Source: Schaalia suimastitidis DSM 15538
Lineage (GTDB): Bacteria > Actinomycetota > Actinomycetes > Actinomycetales > Actinomycetaceae
Direction: 5' to 3'
Assembly (NCBI RefSeq): GCF_000429105.1
Contig: NZ_AUBF01000011.1
Span: 61,759-125,758 of the forward strand
DNA: 64,000 nt
Shown piece after piece: positions 47,658 to 56,613 of the stretch (the first letter of the stretch is position 1; the number at the start of each line of letters is the position of its first letter). Both the position numbers and the translations under genes were made by a program. A model generated the notes under the pieces. It had not been told where the DNA came from. It made no database searches and saw only the letters and a list, made by a program, of their open reading frames with translations.

Positions 47658-48896
47658 ATGGAATCGACAATGAATAGCTCCTCCTGGTTGGCGGGTGACC
47701 GCCCAGCTGCGATCACTCCAGCGGGTGTCGTCGTCCTCGCACCTGGAAATGAGAAACTCGCACGCCATTTTTGGACCTTACTGACCGAAGGCACCACTTT
47801 CGCTGCCCTTGTGCAGGTACTTACCACCGAGTTTGGCGCCGACCTGACTGCTTTGCCAGAATTTGCCATGATTCTGCACGAGGCTGACGGTGAGCGCGTT
47901 GCGGTGCGCGGCTCCTTTGCCGTACGCCTGCGGGCTGATGGTCGTGAATCGACCATTGACGGTGGCTCACTGATTACCTGGTCCGAGCGTCAACTGTCCA
48001 ATATTGAAGCGTGGACTATTGCGGTGACTGCAAATGCCCTGAATGAGGAGGTCGTTGAATACACCGGCATGGTCAGGGATGCCGTGATCCCGGTGTCTCG
48101 CTTGAGTACGGGTGCGTGGGAAGAAACGCCTTCGCATGAAGACAGTGCGAATGAGGAGCACGCTCCCGTTGCGGTAGCAGCGTCCGATGAACAAGGCGGC
48201 GAAGACTCTCAGGTGGCAGGTGGAACTGACGAGGCGTTACCTGAGCGAGGTGAACCCGACGCGGATCAAGCTGAGGCTTCCTGTGACGAGGCGGTCGAGG
48301 ACCAGCAGGACGCGAAGGATCCGTCGGAAAGCACTGCCAAGGCCCTACATGATGGGCGTACTGTTAACCTCACCTTAGCAAATGCGCGCCCGTCCACTGT
48401 TCATGTCATTGACCGGGAAGGTGAAGAGGGCAACGAGGCCAATGCCCCAAAAGTACTTGCAGTGCCGTGCGTTGATGGGCATCCTAATCCTCCCTATATG
48501 CAGTCCTGCCGCGTGTGTGGGAAGGAAATGAGCCGCACCCTTGCACGTGTGAATCGCCCTTCTTTGGGGCGCCTCGTCATGTCGAGCGGTGAGGTTGTGG
48601 AATTAGACCGTGATATTATCTTTGGTCGCAACCCGAAGGAACTGTACCGGGCGAGCCGACCCGATGTGCGCCTCGTATCGGTTGATAGCCACGACCAGGA
48701 GATTTCACGGACTCACTGTGAAATCCGCGTCGATGGGTGGGATGCGCGTGTGCGGGACCTTGGTTCGCAAAACGGGACGTTCGTGACGCACGCTGGCAAA
48801 GAGCCTGAACGCGTTGACCAGGCAACGCCGGTGATACTGCGATGCGGGGATGTCATCACATTGGCGAATTCAGTAAGTATGCGATTGGAGTGTTAG
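47658..48896 (+). CDS. FHA domain protein with zinc-ribbon-like segment
   Basis: 412-residue soluble protein. The first 160 residues form a domain I do not recognise; an acidic linker rich in Glu, Asp and Ala follows to about 240. Around 270-290, PCVDGHPNPPYMQSCRVCG resembles the one-knuckle zinc ribbon often found before FHA domains in these clusters. The FHA domain (about 308-412) keeps FGRNP, ISRTHCEI and DLGSQNGTF. GGAAG lies before the ATG. It stands three bases before the kinase gene. In related clusters a PP2C phosphatase is commonly found nearby, but none is present here. Confidence 0.88.
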   Translation: MESTMNSSSWLAGDRPAAITPAGVVVLAPGNEKLARHFWTLLTEGTTFAALVQVLTTEFGADLTALPEFAMILHEADGERVAVRGSFAVRLRADGRESTIDGGSLITWSERQLSNIEAWTIAVTANALNEEVVEYTGMVRDAVIPVSRLSTGAWEETPSHEDSANEEHAPVAVAASDEQGGEDSQVAGGTDEALPERGEPDADQAEASCDEAVEDQQDAKDPSESTAKALHDGRTVNLTLANARPSTVHVIDREGEEGNEANAPKVLAVPCVDGHPNPPYMQSCRVCGKEMSRTLARVNRPSLGRLVMSSGEVVELDRDIIFGRNPKELYRASRPDVRLVSVDSHDQEISRTHCEIRVDGWDARVRDLGSQNGTFVTHAGKEPERVDQATPVILRCGDVITLANSVSMRLEC

Positions 48897-48899
48897 TCG

Positions 48900-50366
48900 A
48901 TGGGGGAGCACCGCTCCAAGCCGCCGAAGATCCCCACCTTTGAATGGGTACGGGATCTGGGAAGCGGTGGTTTTGCGGATGTTTTTCTGTATAAACAGAG
49001 TGTTCCTGAACGCATGGTCGCCATTAAAGTGCTGAGGACGACCGGGAACGAGCAGCTTGACGCAGCCTTTAGGGCTGAAGTCAACTTGATGGCTCGGATG
49101 TCAGCTCACCCTGCGGTGGTGTCCGTATTTGGTGCCGGCGTTACCGACGATGGGCGGCAGTACCTTGTCATGGAGTACTGCCCCCCGCCGACGGTCGCGC
49201 AGCGCGCCAGACAGCAACCCTATTCAGTGCATCGCGTTTTAGATATGGGGGTTCGTTTGGCTGGTGCTGTTGCCTCGCTTCACCGCGAAGGCATTTTGCA
49301 CCGCGACATCAAACCGTCCAATATCTTGCTTACCGAATTCGGGCACCCCGTGCTGGCCGATTTTGGGTTGGCGGCCTCGTTCCACGATGGAACTATTTCG
49401 GCAGGCCGAGGCTTTTCGGTACCGTGGGCACCGCCGGAACAACAGAACGGTTCCGGCGACTTGGACACGACCGTGGACGTGTATTCGCTGGCTGCTACCC
49501 TACATACGATGCTGACGGGACATTCGCCCTTTGAGCTACCTGGTGGCGACAATAGCGAATTGTCAATGATTTTACGTACGTTGCGATTGCCGGTGCCACC
49601 CACTGGGCGAACTGATGTACCGCCACAGCTGGAGCGCGTCTTGTCGATCGCCATGTCGAAGGATCCACGGCAACGCTATGCCAGCGTGGTGGAATTCGCG
49701 CGCTCACTTCAGCAAATCCAGGTGGATTTGCGCCAACGCATGACGCCTATCGATGTGCTCAGTGATGAAGAACTGTTTGAGCGTGACGACAGCGATTTTC
49801 CTGAGACGCGGCGCCCCGTTATTATTCTCAGTGACGAGGCTCCTGAGAGGACGCAGGAAAACGACAGTAAGGTCGAAAACTCCGTCCGCCGTTCGCGTCC
49901 ACTCTCTGACTCGCGGGGAATGCGTGCACAAGCGGCCCGTGAACGTCAAAAGACACGGCAACGCGCGAGTATCGTTGCGACGGTCCTTTTTGTCTTTTTT
50001 GTGGCTTTGGGCTGCGTGGTGGCGCTGTTGTGGGCCAATCGCCACTGGTTTGCTCCTACGACGCCGACCGAAGAAGAATTGCAGGTTCCCGAAATATCGG
50101 TACCTGTGTCGCCACAATCTGTGATCACCGGGCTTAGTGGTGAAATTGAGGGCGATAAGGTGCGTTTTACCTGGGATCCTGCCTATGAGGGTGCCACTTA
50201 CCTGTACCAGGTGCTTGACCCGGTCGTACTCAGAGATGTACGTCAGACACAGGAAACGTCAATCCTGATTGACCAGGAATTGGGGCAAACGTGCCTTGCT
50301 GTAGCAGTGGCAACTGAAAATGGGACGATGGCTGATTCGACCGCTGCGTGTGTGGTAACACCCTAA
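48900..50366 (+). CDS. Membrane Ser/Thr protein kinase
   Basis: 488-residue PknB-like (Hanks-type) kinase. The catalytic domain occupies about 14-275: glycine loop GSGGFADVF, VAIKVL lysine, HRDIKPSNILL catalytic loop, DFGLAA, APPEQ in place of APE, and DVYSLAATLHTMLTGHSPF. A juxtamembrane stretch with Arg/Lys and Thr residues leads to one helix (about 357-380, IVATVLFVFFVALGCVVALLW). A short outer domain of about 100 residues resembles a fibronectin-III unit, not PASTA repeats. All catalytic residues are present. It closes the Fn3-MoxR-DUF58-FHA run; two FHA proteins upstream are its obvious candidate substrates or readers. Confidence 0.95.
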   Translation: MGEHRSKPPKIPTFEWVRDLGSGGFADVFLYKQSVPERMVAIKVLRTTGNEQLDAAFRAEVNLMARMSAHPAVVSVFGAGVTDDGRQYLVMEYCPPPTVAQRARQQPYSVHRVLDMGVRLAGAVASLHREGILHRDIKPSNILLTEFGHPVLADFGLAASFHDGTISAGRGFSVPWAPPEQQNGSGDLDTTVDVYSLAATLHTMLTGHSPFELPGGDNSELSMILRTLRLPVPPTGRTDVPPQLERVLSIAMSKDPRQRYASVVEFARSLQQIQVDLRQRMTPIDVLSDEELFERDDSDFPETRRPVIILSDEAPERTQENDSKVENSVRRSRPLSDSRGMRAQAARERQKTRQRASIVATVLFVFFVALGCVVALLWANRHWFAPTTPTEEELQVPEISVPVSPQSVITGLSGEIEGDKVRFTWDPAYEGATYLYQVLDPVVLRDVRQTQETSILIDQELGQTCLAVAVATENGTMADSTAACVVTP

Positions 50367-50991
50367 GGGGCTCCCATATTTATCTAATGCCCAGTGGTCG
50401 ACGCCATGTAAAGACGTAAGTGAAACGTCTGCCCGCATTCTTGTAGCGTAACAACCATGTTTCTTTGCGCGATACTGGCTGTTGCGGTGCATCCTGCATG
50501 GTAATTCAAGGGTGCGGATTTCCGCACAGTGGTTTCCCATGGCGTTTCGAACGTAAAGGTCGCGCATTCAAGGCTACCGGCTGCTTTATTGCGTGCGTGT
50601 CCACGCCCATGCAGGATCGCTGGGTGACAATACCGCCGACCTATCTCTGCTCCACCCAATAGTCGCCTCAGGGGAGCATTGTCATGTGACAACACGTTGA
50701 CGAAGTGGTGCGATATGAATGAGGTTAGACCTGCAGAAACAAATGTGAGATGTGACAAAGTGTCATCATATAAGGTACACGCGTACTGCTTGTCAGTTCC
50801 TCAATAACCATTGCTGCGCGATGAAGAAATATTCTATAAAACTGCAGAAAAAAGGGCTTTTGAGAAAAGTTGTCAGAAAAGTCTGTTGGGGAAATTTTCT
50901 AAAACTCTTGACATGTTTCGAAAAATTAGTACGATTGTACTAACTCAGTGAGGTGTGAGATTCGCAACGATGCGAGATTGGAGGAAATAAC
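50367..50991 (+). other. Long intergenic region before the arginine locus, with inverted repeats
   Basis: No gene is supported in these 625 bases; the two short ORFs (50465-50662, 50752-50943) have no ribosome-binding site or recognisable product. The last 240 bases are AT-rich. Visible elements are a GTGCGG-ATTT-CCGCAC hairpin (about 50512-50527, possible terminator for the kinase operon), the dyad TTGTCATGTGACAA (50679-50692) and the dyad TGACA-AAG-TGTCA (50753-50765). A promoter with its own palindrome lies at 50908-50943. The region looks like an extended regulatory zone. Confidence 0.6.
50908..50943 (+). promoter_or_regulatory. Promoter with operator-like palindrome for arginine deiminase operon
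   Basis: A perfect -35 TTGACA (50908-50913) and a -10 TACGAT (50930-50935) are 16 bases apart. The perfect dyad TTAGTAC-GATT-GTACTAA (50926-50943) covers the -10 element, the classic place for a repressor site. A transcript would start near 50942 and leave a leader of about 50 bases with GGAGG before the GTG. The TetR regulator encoded at 58097 is one candidate ligand-responsive repressor; ArgR is another. Confidence 0.7.
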
Positions 50992-52215
50992 GTGAGACCA
51001 CGTGTCACTTCAGAGATTGGGACACTTCAACAAGTGCTGCTTCATCGTCCTGGTCGGGAGATGCTGCGACTGACCCCGTCCAATAAGGATGAACTGCTCT
51101 TTGATGACGTCCTATGGCTCGAAAAAGCGCAGGAAGAACATGACGTCTTCGCAAACGCTATGCGTGCGCGCGGCGTCGACGTGCTGTACTTCCAGCAACT
51201 ACTAGCCGAAGCCCTAGAAAACCCAGCAGCCCGCCTAAAAGCTCTCTCCGCAGTATTCACCGAAGAAACCTGCGGAACCGGCGCAGTCGACGCCATCTGC
51301 GCCCTGGCTGAACGTCTTGACGCTCCTAGCCTGGCCGAGCTCTTGATCGCAGGTATTACGAAGAAAGAACTTCTAGAAAAAATACCTAATACGCGCTCGG
51401 TATCCTTAGAGTCGATCGGTGACGATAACTTCGTACTTGCGCCATTACCGAACCACTACTTCACTCGCGATACATCATGCTGGGTCTACGGCGGCGTCTC
51501 TATTAACGCGATGCGCAAAGAAGCGCGTCAACGCGAAACCATTAACGCCGAAATTGTTTACAACTTCCACCCGCGCTTCACCCAGTACGAACCCATCATT
51601 TATTCCAATGGTATGGAAGCTGGCACAGCCACTGTTGAAGGTGGTGACGTCCTAGTCATTGGTAATGGATCGGTGCTCATTGGTATGAGTGAACGTACCT
51701 GCCCTCAGGGCGTCGAACGACTTGCTTCGCGTCTCTTTGCTGCCGGACAAGCGCAGCGTGTGATTGCATTGGAAATGCCTAAAAATAGGGCACAAATGCA
51801 CCTAGACACGGTGATGACGATGGCCGATGAAGGGACCTTCGTGAAATATCCGGGGTTGGGAATGCTTCGCTCTCAGACAATCCGTCCCGGCAATACGCCA
51901 AAAGAACTTGATGTCACAGTCAATGCGCCAGAACAAATGCACGACGTCATCGCTGAAGGTCTGGGACTGGATTCCATACGTGTGCTTGAACCACCATTTG
52001 ATTCCCTCACCAGCGAACGTGAACAGTGGAATGACGGATCCAATGTGCTGGCACTGGCCCCGGGCGTGGTCGTTACCTACCAGCGCAACACCGCGACCAA
52101 TGAATTCCTTCAAGACAACGGCATCGAAGTCGTTGACGTTCCGGGCGACGAATTGGGACGAGGCCGAGGCGGGCCTCGTTGCATGAGCTGCCCCATCGTG
52201 CGCGACGAAGCGTAA
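50992..52215 (+). CDS. arcA: Arginine deiminase, copy 1
   Basis: Hydrolyses arginine to citrulline and ammonia, the first step of the ADI pathway. It has 407 residues. Catalytic motifs are all present: HYFTRDTS (Asp), VEGGDVLVIG (Glu), MHLDTVMTM (His and Asp) and the nucleophile in GGPRCMSCPI. The GTG has GGAGGAAATAAC directly upstream. It heads a run with ornithine carbamoyltransferase and carbamate kinase, the complete ATP-yielding pathway. A second full-length copy lies at 58814. Expression is probably controlled at the dyad-covered promoter just upstream. Confidence 0.97.
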   Translation: MRPRVTSEIGTLQQVLLHRPGREMLRLTPSNKDELLFDDVLWLEKAQEEHDVFANAMRARGVDVLYFQQLLAEALENPAARLKALSAVFTEETCGTGAVDAICALAERLDAPSLAELLIAGITKKELLEKIPNTRSVSLESIGDDNFVLAPLPNHYFTRDTSCWVYGGVSINAMRKEARQRETINAEIVYNFHPRFTQYEPIIYSNGMEAGTATVEGGDVLVIGNGSVLIGMSERTCPQGVERLASRLFAAGQAQRVIALEMPKNRAQMHLDTVMTMADEGTFVKYPGLGMLRSQTIRPGNTPKELDVTVNAPEQMHDVIAEGLGLDSIRVLEPPFDSLTSEREQWNDGSNVLALAPGVVVTYQRNTATNEFLQDNGIEVVDVPGDELGRGRGGPRCMSCPIVRDEA

Positions 52216-52254
52216 CGGTTACAAAAGAAAAAACACCACAGAAAGGCACATGTC

Positions 52255-53253
52255 ATGGCACATGCACTCCAAGGACGCCACTTCCTCAAAGAAACAGATT
52301 TCACCCCAAAAGAATGGCGTTCCCTGCTTGAACTTTCCGCTTACCTCAAGGCAGCGAAGAAAGAAGGCCGCGAAGCCCAACACCTGCTTGGTCGCAATAT
52401 CGCTCTGATCTTCGAAAAGACGTCAACCCGTACACGCTGCGCCTTTGAAGTGGCAGCCCACGACCAGGGTGCCCACGTCACCTACCTCGATCCCTCCGGT
52501 TCACAGATGGGCCACAAGGAATCGGTGGCAGATACCGCTCGCGTCCTGGGACGCATGTTCGACGGCATTGAGTTCCGTGGATCAAAACAAGAACACGTTG
52601 AATTGCTTGCGGAACTCTCGGGTGTGCCGGTGTGGAATGGCCTCACAGATGAGTGGCATCCCACGCAAATGCTTGCCGACCAGCTCACCATGATCGAAGC
52701 CAGTGGCAAGGATATCTCCGATATTTCAATAGCATATGTCGGCGATGCCCGTAATAACGTTGGCAATTCACTGCTCATCTCCTGCGCAATGATGGGCATG
52801 GATGTGCGTATGGTGGCCCCTAAAGCCCTCCAAAACGACCCAGCTATTGTCGCCAAGGCTCAAGAACTCGCTGCAGCAAACGGAGGATCGGTACTTATCA
52901 CTGATTCCGTTGACGAAGGTGTTGCTGGCGTCGACTTCGTCTACACCGACATTTGGGTATCCATGGGTGAACCTAAGGAAGTGTGGGACGAACGCGTTGA
53001 ATTGCTCAAAGACTACCGCGTAGATGCCGCACTCATGGCAAAGGCCAGCCCCGAGGCGAAGTTCCTCCACTGCTTGCCTTCCTTCCACGACCGCAACACT
53101 ACTGTCGGCGAAGATATCTACCAGCGTACCGGCCTTGACGGACTGGAAGTCACCAATGAAGTCTTCGAATCTGAAGCCTCCATTGTTTTCCAGCAGGCAG
53201 AAAACCGTATGCACACTATTAAGGCCGTTATGGTCGCCACGTTGGGGCGGTGA
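52255..53253 (+). CDS. Ornithine carbamoyltransferase, copy 1 (catabolic module)
   Basis: Converts citrulline plus phosphate to ornithine and carbamoyl phosphate in the catabolic direction; 332 residues. Carbamoyl-phosphate binding: [14 protein letters not shown] and HPTQML. Ornithine loop: [14 protein letters not shown]. Catalytic Cys: [15 protein letters not shown] lies eight bases before the ATG. It stands 39 bases after arcA and four before carbamate kinase, so it fits the arcB role. A close paralogue is at 60094; much of the N-terminal half is nearly identical between the two by eye. Confidence 0.96.
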   Translation: MAHALQGRHFLKETDFTPKEWRSLLELSAYLKAAKKEGREAQHLLGRNIALIFEKTSTRTRCAFEVAAHDQGAHVTYLDPSGSQMGHKESVADTARVLGRMFDGIEFRGSKQEHVELLAELSGVPVWNGLTDEWHPTQMLADQLTMIEASGKDISDISIAYVGDARNNVGNSLLISCAMMGMDVRMVAPKALQNDPAIVAKAQELAAANGGSVLITDSVDEGVAGVDFVYTDIWVSMGEPKEVWDERVELLKDYRVDAALMAKASPEAKFLHCLPSFHDRNTTVGEDIYQRTGLDGLEVTNEVFESEASIVFQQAENRMHTIKAVMVATLGR

Positions 53254-53257
53254 CACC

Positions 53258-54238
53258 ATGCGTATCGTTGTAGCACTCGGTGGTAATGCGCTCCTGCGTC
53301 GAGGTGACGTGCCCGATGCGCGCACACAAATTGAGCATGTGCGTCATGCTGCCGAACAGCTCGCACGGCTCGCCGAGGAACACGAACTCATCGTTACCCA
53401 CGGCAACGGCCCACAGGTTGGTGTACTCGCCCTAGAAAGCGCTCAGGATGAGCGCCTTACCGAACCCTACCCATTCGATACTCTCGGTGCTGAAACCCAA
53501 GGGATGATCGGCTACTGGCTGCTCCAAGCACTACAAAACGCGCTCCCGGGACGTCACGTCGCCTCGATGATCAACCAAACCCTGGTCCTCGCAGGCGACC
53601 CCGCCTTCGAAAACCCCACCAAGTTCATCGGTGAGGTATATGACGAAGAAACCGCAAAGAAACTCGCCGAAGAACGAGGGTGGACGGTCAAACCCGATGG
53701 CCCGTACTACCGCCGCGTCGTAGGCTCGCCCAAACCACAACGCATCATCGAAACGCGACTTCTGCGCGTACTGCTCAACGCTGGTGCCGTAGTGGTGTGT
53801 GCCGGTGGGGGCGGTATACCCGTTATCCGCAACACCCGAGGCAAACTCGAAGGTGTCGAAGCTGTGATCGACAAAGACCTCACAGCCTCGGTGCTAGCAG
53901 AATCCTTGGATGCGGATGCGCTGCTGATCCTTACCGATGTTGCTGCGGTCCAAGATGGCTTCGGCACTCCCGAAGCTAAAGAAATACTCCGTGCAACCCC
54001 TGCGGACCTTCGCGGCATGGGACTACCAGCGGGATCCATGGGCCCGAAGGTTGAGGCTGCATGCCGATTTGTTGAACTCACCGGTGGTATTTCAGCAATT
54101 GGTCGACTCGAAGATGCTGACCGCATTATCAGTGGCGAATGCGGCACCATCATCACCGCAGGCGGCAACTACGGTGGCCCTGAAGACATCCGGCCACCAA
54201 TGCCTGAAGCACCCGATTCACGTTTGCGCCGCGTATAG
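53258..54238 (+). CDS. arcC: Carbamate kinase
   Basis: Makes ATP from carbamoyl phosphate and ADP, the last ADI-pathway step. It has 326 residues. The amino-acid-kinase fold shows VVALGGNALLRRG at the N-terminus, THGNGPQVG, VVGSPKPQRIIE, VVCAGGGGIPV, VIDKDLTASVLAE, LTDVAAV and GSMGPKVEAACRF. ATG 53258 is chosen because it gives the family N-terminus and lies four bases after the carbamoyltransferase stop; the open frame to 53024 is inside that gene and is rejected. Only module 1 has a carbamate kinase. Confidence 0.97.
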   Translation: MRIVVALGGNALLRRGDVPDARTQIEHVRHAAEQLARLAEEHELIVTHGNGPQVGVLALESAQDERLTEPYPFDTLGAETQGMIGYWLLQALQNALPGRHVASMINQTLVLAGDPAFENPTKFIGEVYDEETAKKLAEERGWTVKPDGPYYRRVVGSPKPQRIIETRLLRVLLNAGAVVVCAGGGGIPVIRNTRGKLEGVEAVIDKDLTASVLAESLDADALLILTDVAAVQDGFGTPEAKEILRATPADLRGMGLPAGSMGPKVEAACRFVELTGGISAIGRLEDADRIISGECGTIITAGGNYGGPEDIRPPMPEAPDSRLRRV

Positions 54239-54370
54239 GCACCCTATGTATCACGCGTGCCGAGCCCAGTACCTAGGGAGGAGATGAGGCCACACCGTAA
54301 CACACTCCAAGGACACTATCGGACATACAACAACCTCAATTCACAAACAGATCACGAAGGAGTGAGAAGA

Positions 54371-55498
54371 ATGCCAAAGATTGTCAATTCATGGAATGAT
54401 TTCGATCCGCTTAAGCACGTCATTGTTGGACGCGCTGAACACTCGGTGATTCCCCCCGAAGAGCCTGCTACTTCGGAGAAGGTGCCGATTGACTCTGAGA
54501 TGCGTGGTATGTGGGGTCCTCGTCCGCTGGAAACGGTGGAGAAGGCTGCTGCCCAGCTTGACTACCTCGCTGAGGTCCTTGAGAAGCGTGGCGTGAAGGT
54601 TGACCGCCCCACGCCTTTGCAGTGGAACCAGCCTGTGATGACTCCTGATTTCCGTACCGACTCCATGATGACCTGTATGCCGCCTCGCGACATCTTGCTC
54701 ACCATCGGTAACGAAATCATGGCTTCGGCGAACTCGTTCCGTTGCCGCTACTTCGAATACCTTGCCTACTGGCCGCTGATGAAGCAGTACTTCGATGAGG
54801 ACCCAGAGTTCAAGTGGACTCAGGCTCCTCGTCCGCGTCTGACCGATGCGTCCTACAAGCACAATTACTACGACGAGAAGATTTCCTTGGAGGAACGCCT
54901 GGTGCGTACCGCCAACAAGGACTTCGTTACCACTGAGGTTGAACCCATGTGGGATGCTGCCGACATCCTCCGTCTGGGCAAGGACCTCTTTATTCAGCAT
55001 GGTTTGACCACGAACCGTGCTGCTATGGAGTGGTTCAAGCGGTACTACCCGGATCTGCGGATTCACGCGGTGAACTTCCCCGGTGACCCATACCCGATTC
55101 ACATTGACGCGACCTTCGTTCCGTTGCGTCCAGGCCTCATTATCAACAACCCGCAACGTCGTCTTCCTGAAGAGCAACGTAAGATCTTCGAGGCGAATGA
55201 TTGGCAGATTGTTGATGCTGCGCAGCCTGCACACGACACGCCGCCGCCGTTGTGCTACTCGTCGGTGTGGCTGTCCATGAACTGCCTCGTCCTTGACCAC
55301 GAAACCGTGATATGTGAGGCTTCCGAAGTTCATCAGATGGAGCAGATGGACAAGCTTGGCATGAATGTTATCCCCGTTCCCTTCCGTGACGCTTACCCAT
55401 TCGGTGGTGCACTGCACTGCGCGACTGCGGACGTGTACCGCGAAGGCGGCTGCGAGGATTACTTCCCGAACCAGGTGGATGACCCCACCCGGGTCTAA
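54371..55498 (+). CDS. Glycine/amine amidinotransferase (AGAT-like)
   Basis: 375-residue arginine:amine amidinotransferase, which moves the amidino group of arginine to an acceptor amine and releases ornithine. It resembles animal AGAT and streptomycete StrB1. The known catalytic triad is matched in order: Asp in MWDAADILRLGKDLF, His in PIHIDATFVPLRPG, and Cys in FGGALHCATADVYREG. Other shared blocks are EIMASANSFRCRYFEY, KWTQAPRPRL and SSVWLSMNCLVL. AAGGAG stands well before ATG 54371; the frame is open further upstream to 54257 without support. It lies 132 bases behind arcC and before two transporters. The acceptor (glycine giving guanidinoacetate, lysine, or another amine) cannot be read from the sequence. 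Confidence 0.93.
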   Translation: MPKIVNSWNDFDPLKHVIVGRAEHSVIPPEEPATSEKVPIDSEMRGMWGPRPLETVEKAAAQLDYLAEVLEKRGVKVDRPTPLQWNQPVMTPDFRTDSMMTCMPPRDILLTIGNEIMASANSFRCRYFEYLAYWPLMKQYFDEDPEFKWTQAPRPRLTDASYKHNYYDEKISLEERLVRTANKDFVTTEVEPMWDAADILRLGKDLFIQHGLTTNRAAMEWFKRYYPDLRIHAVNFPGDPYPIHIDATFVPLRPGLIINNPQRRLPEEQRKIFEANDWQIVDAAQPAHDTPPPLCYSSVWLSMNCLVLDHETVICEASEVHQMEQMDKLGMNVIPVPFRDAYPFGGALHCATADVYREGGCEDYFPNQVDDPTRV

Positions 55499-55508
55499 CC
55501 ACCACCCA

Positions 55509-55542
55509 GGGGGTGTATCGGCACCAGTGCCGATACACCCCC
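55509..55542 (+). terminator. Strong intercistronic hairpin
   Basis: GGGGGTGTATCGGCA (55509-55523) and TGCCGATACACCCCC (55528-55542) form a perfect 15-bp stem with loop CCAG, eleven bases after the amidinotransferase stop. No T-tract follows. It may partially terminate or protect the upstream mRNA, giving less transporter than enzyme transcript. Confidence 0.75.
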
Positions 55543-55585
55543 ACCCCTCAAGTAACGAACAAGAAAATTGGAATAGGGGACAACG

Positions 55586-56611
55586 ATGTCCGGCACCGCA
55601 CCTTCCACTTCTACCTACACGATGAAGAAAAAGCTTGGCGCTATCGCTATGCTGCTCTCGGCCACCGGAATGGGTTTCGTTGGAACCTTTTCCCGTGGCG
55701 CCACTGCGGGACTTGCTCCCGAACACAAAGCAGTGATTGGCTCATTCCTTGCGTTTGGCCGTATGACGACAGGCATTATTGGCTTCCTCATCATTGCCTT
55801 TGCGACAAAGAAACTTGCTGACGTATTCCGTGCGCGCCTCACACCTGGCGTGATCCTGGGTGGCGTCGCCATTGGCTTATCGCTTGGCTGCTATATTTCC
55901 TCCACCTTGCTGACCAGTATTGCTAACGCCGTCTTCCTGATTTACACGGGTCCACTGTTTTGTACGCTGCTGGCCCGCATCTTTAGGAAAGAGAAGATAT
56001 CGCTCCTGTCGGGTATCTTCCTCACACTGGTATTTATTGGCATGTTAATGACCATCGGCATTATCGGATGGGAAAATGGCGCTCCTACCTTCGGTCTTGA
56101 CCTGTCCACCGCATCGGCTGAATACCCGCAAAAGACATTGGGCGACCTTCTTGGTTTGCTGTCAGGCGTCTTCTACGGTCTGGCGTTGTTCTTCTACGGA
56201 TACCGTAAAGATATGGACTCAGTCGTCCGCGGAACATGGAACTTCATCTGGGCCGCTATCGCTACCTTAGCGATGTCACTGATCCTGCGTCCGTGGGAAG
56301 GCGTCGCCACCTTCACCTCCTCCAACTGGATCTGGGCCGTTGGCCTCTTCGCTTTCTGTGGCCTTTTCGCCCTTGGTTGGCTCGTTGTCGCTGGTCGTAA
56401 CCTTCCTGCTGTGGAAATGTCCACCATTTCCTATTGGGAATGCGTTGTCGCAATTCTGTGCGGTTTGTTGATCTTCAACGAATCTCTTGACGTGGTCAGC
56501 GGCCTTGGCGGCTTGCTCATTATTATTGGTGGTCTTGCCCCCATCTTCGTCGACAGTAAACAGGCGGCCTCACAACGTGGCGAAAAGGTTGCTCAGGAGA
56601 CAGGAATGTAA
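55586..56611 (+). CDS. DMT superfamily transporter (EamA type)
   Basis: 341-residue membrane protein with ten helices in two EamA-like halves (first half from LGAIAMLLSATGMGFVGTFSRG; second from LGDLLGLLSGVFYGLALFFYG). The conserved C-terminal helix WECVVAILCGLLIFNESL matches the EamA pattern. Such proteins mostly export or exchange small metabolites, including amino acids. Coupled to an amidinotransferase and an MFS gene (two bases downstream), it may export ornithine or a guanidino compound; this is inference. AGGGGAC precedes the ATG. Confidence 0.88.
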   Translation: MSGTAPSTSTYTMKKKLGAIAMLLSATGMGFVGTFSRGATAGLAPEHKAVIGSFLAFGRMTTGIIGFLIIAFATKKLADVFRARLTPGVILGGVAIGLSLGCYISSTLLTSIANAVFLIYTGPLFCTLLARIFRKEKISLLSGIFLTLVFIGMLMTIGIIGWENGAPTFGLDLSTASAEYPQKTLGDLLGLLSGVFYGLALFFYGYRKDMDSVVRGTWNFIWAAIATLAMSLILRPWEGVATFTSSNWIWAVGLFAFCGLFALGWLVVAGRNLPAVEMSTISYWECVVAILCGLLIFNESLDVVSGLGGLLIIIGGLAPIFVDSKQAASQRGEKVAQETGM

Positions 56612-56613
56612 TC

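Noticed and set aside
50465..50943. Two short open frames upstream of arcA
   Set aside because: No ribosome-binding site, and the second covers the promoter and operator; the region reads as regulatory.
54389..55726. 445-codon open frame antisense to the amidinotransferase gene
   Set aside because: Shadow of a strongly supported gene; its product has no domain features and runs through the hairpin at 55509.
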